A stretch of 64,000 bases of DNA, taken from positions 248,001-312,000 of the forward strand of contig NZ_MSCJ01000001.1 of assembly GCF_002954615.1 (NCBI RefSeq), in the 5' to 3' direction. Position numbers and translations under genes: made by a program. Numbering within the stretch: position 1 is the first letter of the stretch; every line of letters starts with the position of its first letter. This DNA is from Photobacterium angustum. Lineage in GTDB: Bacteria > Pseudomonadota > Gammaproteobacteria > Enterobacterales > Vibrionaceae. The notes beneath the pieces are model-generated. The model did not search any database. It worked only from the letters and a program-made list of their open reading frames with translations, and had not been told where the DNA came from. This document shows positions 60,566-64,000 of this stretch, piece by piece.

Positions 60566-61708
60566 ATGCCGCAATTTCTATCAATAAAAAATCGTCTTAT
60601 TACACTGCTCAGTGTTTGCTTGGTGTTATTTAGCACTCACAGCATAGCGAAAAGCATCACTGTAACGGATTTAGCAGGACGAGAAGTCGTAATATCTCAA
60701 CCAGTGGAAAGATTACTGTTAAGCGAAAGTCGCTATATTCCCGCGTTAGCTATTTTAGAAGGCGATCAAGTGTTATCTCGCATTGTCGGTATGATGGGAG
60801 ACATGAAGTTAGTGGATCCTGATTCTTATCAACAATATCAAACCGCGTTTCCTGACATCGACAATATTCCTCTGTTTGGTAAAGGCGCAACTGAGAGTTT
60901 TAGTTTAGAAACCGCATTAGCGCTTAAAGCGGATGTGGCTTTTTTAGGTGTAGAAGGTCATGGGCCTAATGCGCGAAATAGCGAAATTATTGAAATTTTA
61001 GAGCGTGCGGGTGTAACGGTTGTCTTTATCGATTTTCGCAAAGATCCGGTAAAAAATACCTTACGCAGCCTTGAAGTCATGGGCAAAGTACTTGGTCGAG
61101 AAGCGCAAGCGAAAAGCTATATTCAATTTTATAACCAAGAATTAGATAAGGTGAAGCAAGGTCTTGCCACGATAAAACCTGAAGATGTCCCGACAGTCTT
61201 TCTTCATAGCCGTGTAGGTGTTAACGGTGAGTGTTGTGAGACCATGGCACGGGGGATGGTTGCTCAAATGCTTGACTTTATTGGGGTGAAGAATATGGCA
61301 CAGCCATTACTTCCGGGATCTGTTGGCGTATTAAATCAAGAGTATTTATTAACGCATCAGCCTGATATTTATATTGGTACCGCTGTTGGTTCAACCCAAA
61401 CTCAAAAAGAAGCACCGCAATATATCGTTCTTGGTACCAGTATTAGTGCCAAAGTAGCGCACCAGTCTTTGGCTGCCATTACTCAACGGCCGCCACTTAA
61501 TCAATTAACCGCAGTGAAAAATAAACGGGCTTATTCTATCTGGCACCATTTTTATAATACGCCGCTCAATATTGTTGCTATTCAGACGTTTGCTAAATGG
61601 GCCTACCCAAAAACGTTTGCTGAGCTCTCACCACAAAAAACATTAGAGACACTATATCGTGATTACCAACCAGTGCCCTTTAATGGTACCTACTGGATGG
61701 CGTTATAA
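60566..61708 (+). CDS. Periplasmic iron-siderophore binding protein
   Basis: A 380-residue protein with a signal peptide (LITLLSVCLVLFSTHSIA) and a class III periplasmic-binding fold (ITVTDLAGREVVISQPVERLL at the start). That opening is the standard BtuF/FepB-like sequence. It carries an unusual NGECCETMARGMV segment with two adjacent cysteines. The ATG at 60566 with AAAGGGA upstream is favoured over the GTG at 60542. It delivers the ferric siderophore to the permease. A terminator at 61745 separates it from the permease. Confidence 0.84.
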   Translation: MPQFLSIKNRLITLLSVCLVLFSTHSIAKSITVTDLAGREVVISQPVERLLLSESRYIPALAILEGDQVLSRIVGMMGDMKLVDPDSYQQYQTAFPDIDNIPLFGKGATESFSLETALALKADVAFLGVEGHGPNARNSEIIEILERAGVTVVFIDFRKDPVKNTLRSLEVMGKVLGREAQAKSYIQFYNQELDKVKQGLATIKPEDVPTVFLHSRVGVNGECCETMARGMVAQMLDFIGVKNMAQPLLPGSVGVLNQEYLLTHQPDIYIGTAVGSTQTQKEAPQYIVLGTSISAKVAHQSLAAITQRPPLNQLTAVKNKRAYSIWHHFYNTPLNIVAIQTFAKWAYPKTFAELSPQKTLETLYRDYQPVPFNGTYWMAL

Positions 61709-61744
61709 ATTAAATATCAGTGTTGTTTTAATTAATTCAATGAG

Positions 61745-61773
61745 CCGGATAACGTCACTGTTATCCGGTTTTT
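61745..61773 (+). terminator. Terminator/attenuator between binding protein and permease
   Basis: CCGGATAAC-GTCACT-GTTATCCGG then TTTTT. Confidence 0.75.
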
Positions 61774-61798
61774 GGCTTTGTAAGATAAAGGAAATATC

Positions 61799-62875
61799 AT
61801 GAAATCAGCCACATTAAGTGTTGATGAAAACCATCAAACAACCAGTTTGTCGCAGCGTTATCGGCGTTTTGTGATTAAACGAATTCTCTTGTTAAGTATG
61901 ATGGCGATAGCACTTGTCATTGCATGGGTTATTGATACTGCAACCGGCCCTTCTCAAATTGGCTTAAACCATATTTTTTCCGCGCTCTTTCAGCCTGAAG
62001 TACTCGATCCCGTCCAACAAGTTATTATTTTTGATGTCAGGATCCCTTACGCTTTAATGGCCATTGTTGTTGGTGCGGCATTAGGGTTAGCGGGGGCTGA
62101 AATGCAAACCTCTTTAAATAACCCGTTAGCAAGTCCGTTTACCTTAGGCATTGGTGCGGCTGCAACATTAGGTGCGGCGGTTGCTATCTTATTTGATTGG
62201 TCGTGGTTACCGTTTCGCTTTGACTACATTTTGCCTTTGTTTGCTTTTGCTTTTGCGCTTTTAGCATCACTTTTGGTGGTGGTGTTGTCACGAAGCCAAG
62301 GCGCATCGGTCAATACCGTGATCTTGTTTGGTATTTCACTCTTTTTTGCCCTTAACGCCTTAGTCAGTTTATTAATGTTTGTCGCAGACAGTAATGCTTT
62401 ACAACAGATAGTGTTTTGGACCATGGGCAGTTTGGTGCGAGCAAATAACGAAAAAGTGTTGATTGTCGCGCTTGTCTTTGCGGTGTGTTTCCCGCTTTCT
62501 ATGCGTCAAGCATGGGCGATGACTGCGATTCGCTCGGGAGAGGATCAAGCAAGAAGTATCGGTATTCGCGTAGAACGCATGCGCTTAATGGTGTTGTTGA
62601 GAGTGAGCTTATTAACGGCAGTTGCTGTGGCGTTTGTGGGGGAAATTGGCTTTGTTGGGTTAGTCGGTCCTCATATAACAAGAATGTTATTAGGCGAAGA
62701 TCATCGCTTTTTTCTTCCGGGTAGTGCCATTGCAGGTGCATTGTTGTTATCGCTGGCTTCCATCGCTAGTAAAAGCTTGATCCCTGGAGTGATTTTACCA
62801 ATTGGAATCGTGACATCATTAATTGGTATCCCATTCTTCATGAGCCTTATTTTATCGAGTAAAGGGAAGTTGTAA
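61799..62875 (+). CDS. FecCD-family siderophore ABC permease
   Basis: A 358-residue inner-membrane permease of the FecCD/BtuC type. About ten hydrophobic spans are present. Family motifs are DVRIPYALMAIVVGAALGLAGAEMQ, NNPLASPFTLGI and VGEIGFVGLVGPHITRMLLG (ATPase-coupling loop). Only one permease gene is seen, so a homodimer is expected. RBS AAGGAAA precedes the ATG. It overlaps the ATPase gene by 1 nt (TAATG). Confidence 0.92.
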   Translation: MKSATLSVDENHQTTSLSQRYRRFVIKRILLLSMMAIALVIAWVIDTATGPSQIGLNHIFSALFQPEVLDPVQQVIIFDVRIPYALMAIVVGAALGLAGAEMQTSLNNPLASPFTLGIGAAATLGAAVAILFDWSWLPFRFDYILPLFAFAFALLASLLVVVLSRSQGASVNTVILFGISLFFALNALVSLLMFVADSNALQQIVFWTMGSLVRANNEKVLIVALVFAVCFPLSMRQAWAMTAIRSGEDQARSIGIRVERMRLMVLLRVSLLTAVAVAFVGEIGFVGLVGPHITRMLLGEDHRFFLPGSAIAGALLLSLASIASKSLIPGVILPIGIVTSLIGIPFFMSLILSSKGKL

Positions 62876-63651
62876 TGTCATTAAATATTAATAGCCTCAC
62901 AACGGGGTATGGTCAGCAAAAGATCATTGAGCAACTTTCTGTTGAGCCGATCCAAAATGGTGAGTTGGTGGCGGTACTCGGCCCTAATGGAGTAGGTAAA
63001 TCGACATTGCTCAAAGCGATAGCGCGATTACAAAAATATCAAGGTGATGTGTCTCTTGATGGCGAAATATTAAGTCAGTTAGCCCTTAGCGAAAGTGCCA
63101 GAAGAATAGGTTACTTGCCACAAACACTGCCTCAGGCAACCAGCCTTGTTGCTTATGAAATTGTATTTAGTGCTTGTCGCGCGGTAAAACCCGAGCTGAG
63201 TAAAAGTTATATTGAGCAAATCATTGAAAAAACATTTTCCCAATTAGGAATAACCCATTTAGCACTTAAACAACTTGCACAAATGTCGGGGGGGCAGCGA
63301 CAGATGATCGGATTAGCGCAAGTGCTGATTCGAGAGCCTCGATTATTATTACTTGATGAGCCAACCAGTGCGTTAGATCTGCATTGGCAAATTAGTGTAC
63401 TTCAGGCTGTAAAACAAAATTTGGCGCAAACTGGTGGTATTGGTCTTGTCGCTATCCATGACATAAATTTAGCATTACGTTTTTGCGATAAAGTGTTGGT
63501 CCTCAGCCCTGATGGATTGGTCGTGATGGGCAAAGGAGAGCAAGTGTTAACAGCAGAGGTATTACGTAAAGCTTATGGTGTCAAAGGACGAGTAGAGCAG
63601 TGTTCGCAAGGTTATCCGATCGTGCTGGTGGATGAAGCGATGAGTGTGTAA
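62875..63651 (+). CDS. Siderophore ABC transporter ATPase
   Basis: A 258-residue FepC/BtuD-like ATPase. Walker A GPNGVGKST, Q-loop LPQT, signature MSGGQRQM, Walker B LLLLDEPTSALD and the H-loop AIHD are all present. It powers the FecCD-type permease to which it is translationally coupled. No further gene follows in the operon within view. Confidence 0.94.
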   Translation: MSLNINSLTTGYGQQKIIEQLSVEPIQNGELVAVLGPNGVGKSTLLKAIARLQKYQGDVSLDGEILSQLALSESARRIGYLPQTLPQATSLVAYEIVFSACRAVKPELSKSYIEQIIEKTFSQLGITHLALKQLAQMSGGQRQMIGLAQVLIREPRLLLLDEPTSALDLHWQISVLQAVKQNLAQTGGIGLVAIHDINLALRFCDKVLVLSPDGLVVMGKGEQVLTAEVLRKAYGVKGRVEQCSQGYPIVLVDEAMSV

Positions 63652-63918
63652 TTAATTGCGTGCAGCCTTTTTAGCTTTTGGTATATATAAGGTAAAAAGC
63701 TGTACGTGAAATTAAGTTTTTATATATCAGTTGTTTATGTTTGATATTAGGATTCCGCCTATAGGTGGCAAAAAGCACGTTCACTTTTGTGCTGTTTTTA
63801 TGAGTGAAAGCTGTACACGTATAAATGTGAGAGTTTAGTCAGTATTGCTTTGTTCTCCTCAGTGATAGAATAAACCGATAATATAAATAAATTGGTTATT
63901 CACACAAAGGGCACAAAA
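63652..63918. other. Intergenic region with hairpin terminator
   Basis: About 267 bp, no gene. An imperfect hairpin at 63770-63798 (AAAAAGCAC with GTGCT then TTTTT) may be the transport operon terminator. A second one at 63677-63703 (AGCTTTT with AAAAGCT) lies closer to the ATPase stop. Confidence 0.5.
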
Positions 63919-64000
63919 ATGAGCATAAGCAGTACTGACAGTAACCATGTAGACAGTGATTTACTTACCGAGATCGCTATTGCTTATTATCAGGATGGTG
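63919..64000 (+). CDS. SorC/DeoR-like transcriptional regulator, N-terminus only (cut by window edge)
   Basis: Only 27 codons are visible: MSISSTDSNHVDSDLLTEIA then IAYYQDG. The LTEIAIAYYQDG stretch is how the helix-turn-helix of SorC/DeoR-type sugar-binding regulators usually begins. The rest is outside the window, so the family call is tentative. Confidence 0.45.
   Translation, partial: MSISSTDSNHVDSDLLTEIAIAYYQDG

Noticed and set aside
49094..63651. Recent phage or transposon origin for the siderophore region
   Set aside because: No integrase, transposase, terminal inverted repeats or phage genes are seen. Only the tRNA-like duplications hint at insertion.

Overview
The window looks like about 64 kb of chromosome from a marine Vibrionaceae bacterium, most likely a Photobacterium. 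The evidence is the 16S/23S sequence style, the AT-rich base composition, and gene neighbourhoods that I recall as Vibrio cholerae-like (nupC-deoCABD-ytjB-serB-PilZ-radA; ratAB/bamE/recN/nadK/grpE/dnaK/dnaJ followed by minor pilin genes). The genus call rests on recognition, not on a search.

Region by region. 1-6.6 kb: housekeeping genes (a cut-off PAS sensor, ubiT, a GNAT gene, gldA, holD-rimI, prfC, yjjV). 6.6-13.3 kb: nucleoside uptake and catabolism (nupC, deoC, deoA, deoB, deoD), with a CRP site and a LacI-family-type operator before nupC. 13.3-25.4 kb: ytjB, serB, a twin-PilZ protein, radA, an M23 peptidase, ettA, slt, trpR and yjjX. 25.4-29.3 kb: a CI-like regulator and the ahpC/ahpF peroxide defence pair with an OxyR-type operator. 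29.5-34.8 kb: tmRNA and smpB, ratA-ratB, bamE, recN (two LexA boxes) and nadK. 34.8-39 kb: heat-shock genes grpE, dnaK and dnaJ with sigma-32-like promoters. 39-42.5 kb: a type IV minor pilin cluster (pilE-like, then fimT-pilW-pilX-pilV-like on the other strand).

42.5-49 kb: a complete rRNA operon (16S, tRNA-Glu/Lys/Val/Ala, 23S, 5S, tRNA-Asp), followed by two 181-bp tandem units. Each unit carries a tRNA-Asp-like sequence with hairpin insertions plus an intact terminator. A third, more decayed remnant follows.

49-63.7 kb is the accessory core: a siderophore locus whose gene order and domains match the petrobactin asbABCDEF set (two NIS synthetases, an aryl-AMP ligase, a carrier protein fused to an AsbE-like transferase, and a 3-dehydroshikimate dehydratase). 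A MATE exporter is divergent from it. Downstream lie an OmpR-type regulator that has lost the phospho-acceptor Asp, a FetA/FrpB-like TonB receptor, and a periplasmic binding protein, permease and ATPase. Fur-box-like sites stand before the synthesis operon, the regulator and the receptor, so synthesis, export, signalling and re-uptake appear to form one iron-controlled unit. The window ends in the start of a SorC/DeoR-like regulator gene.
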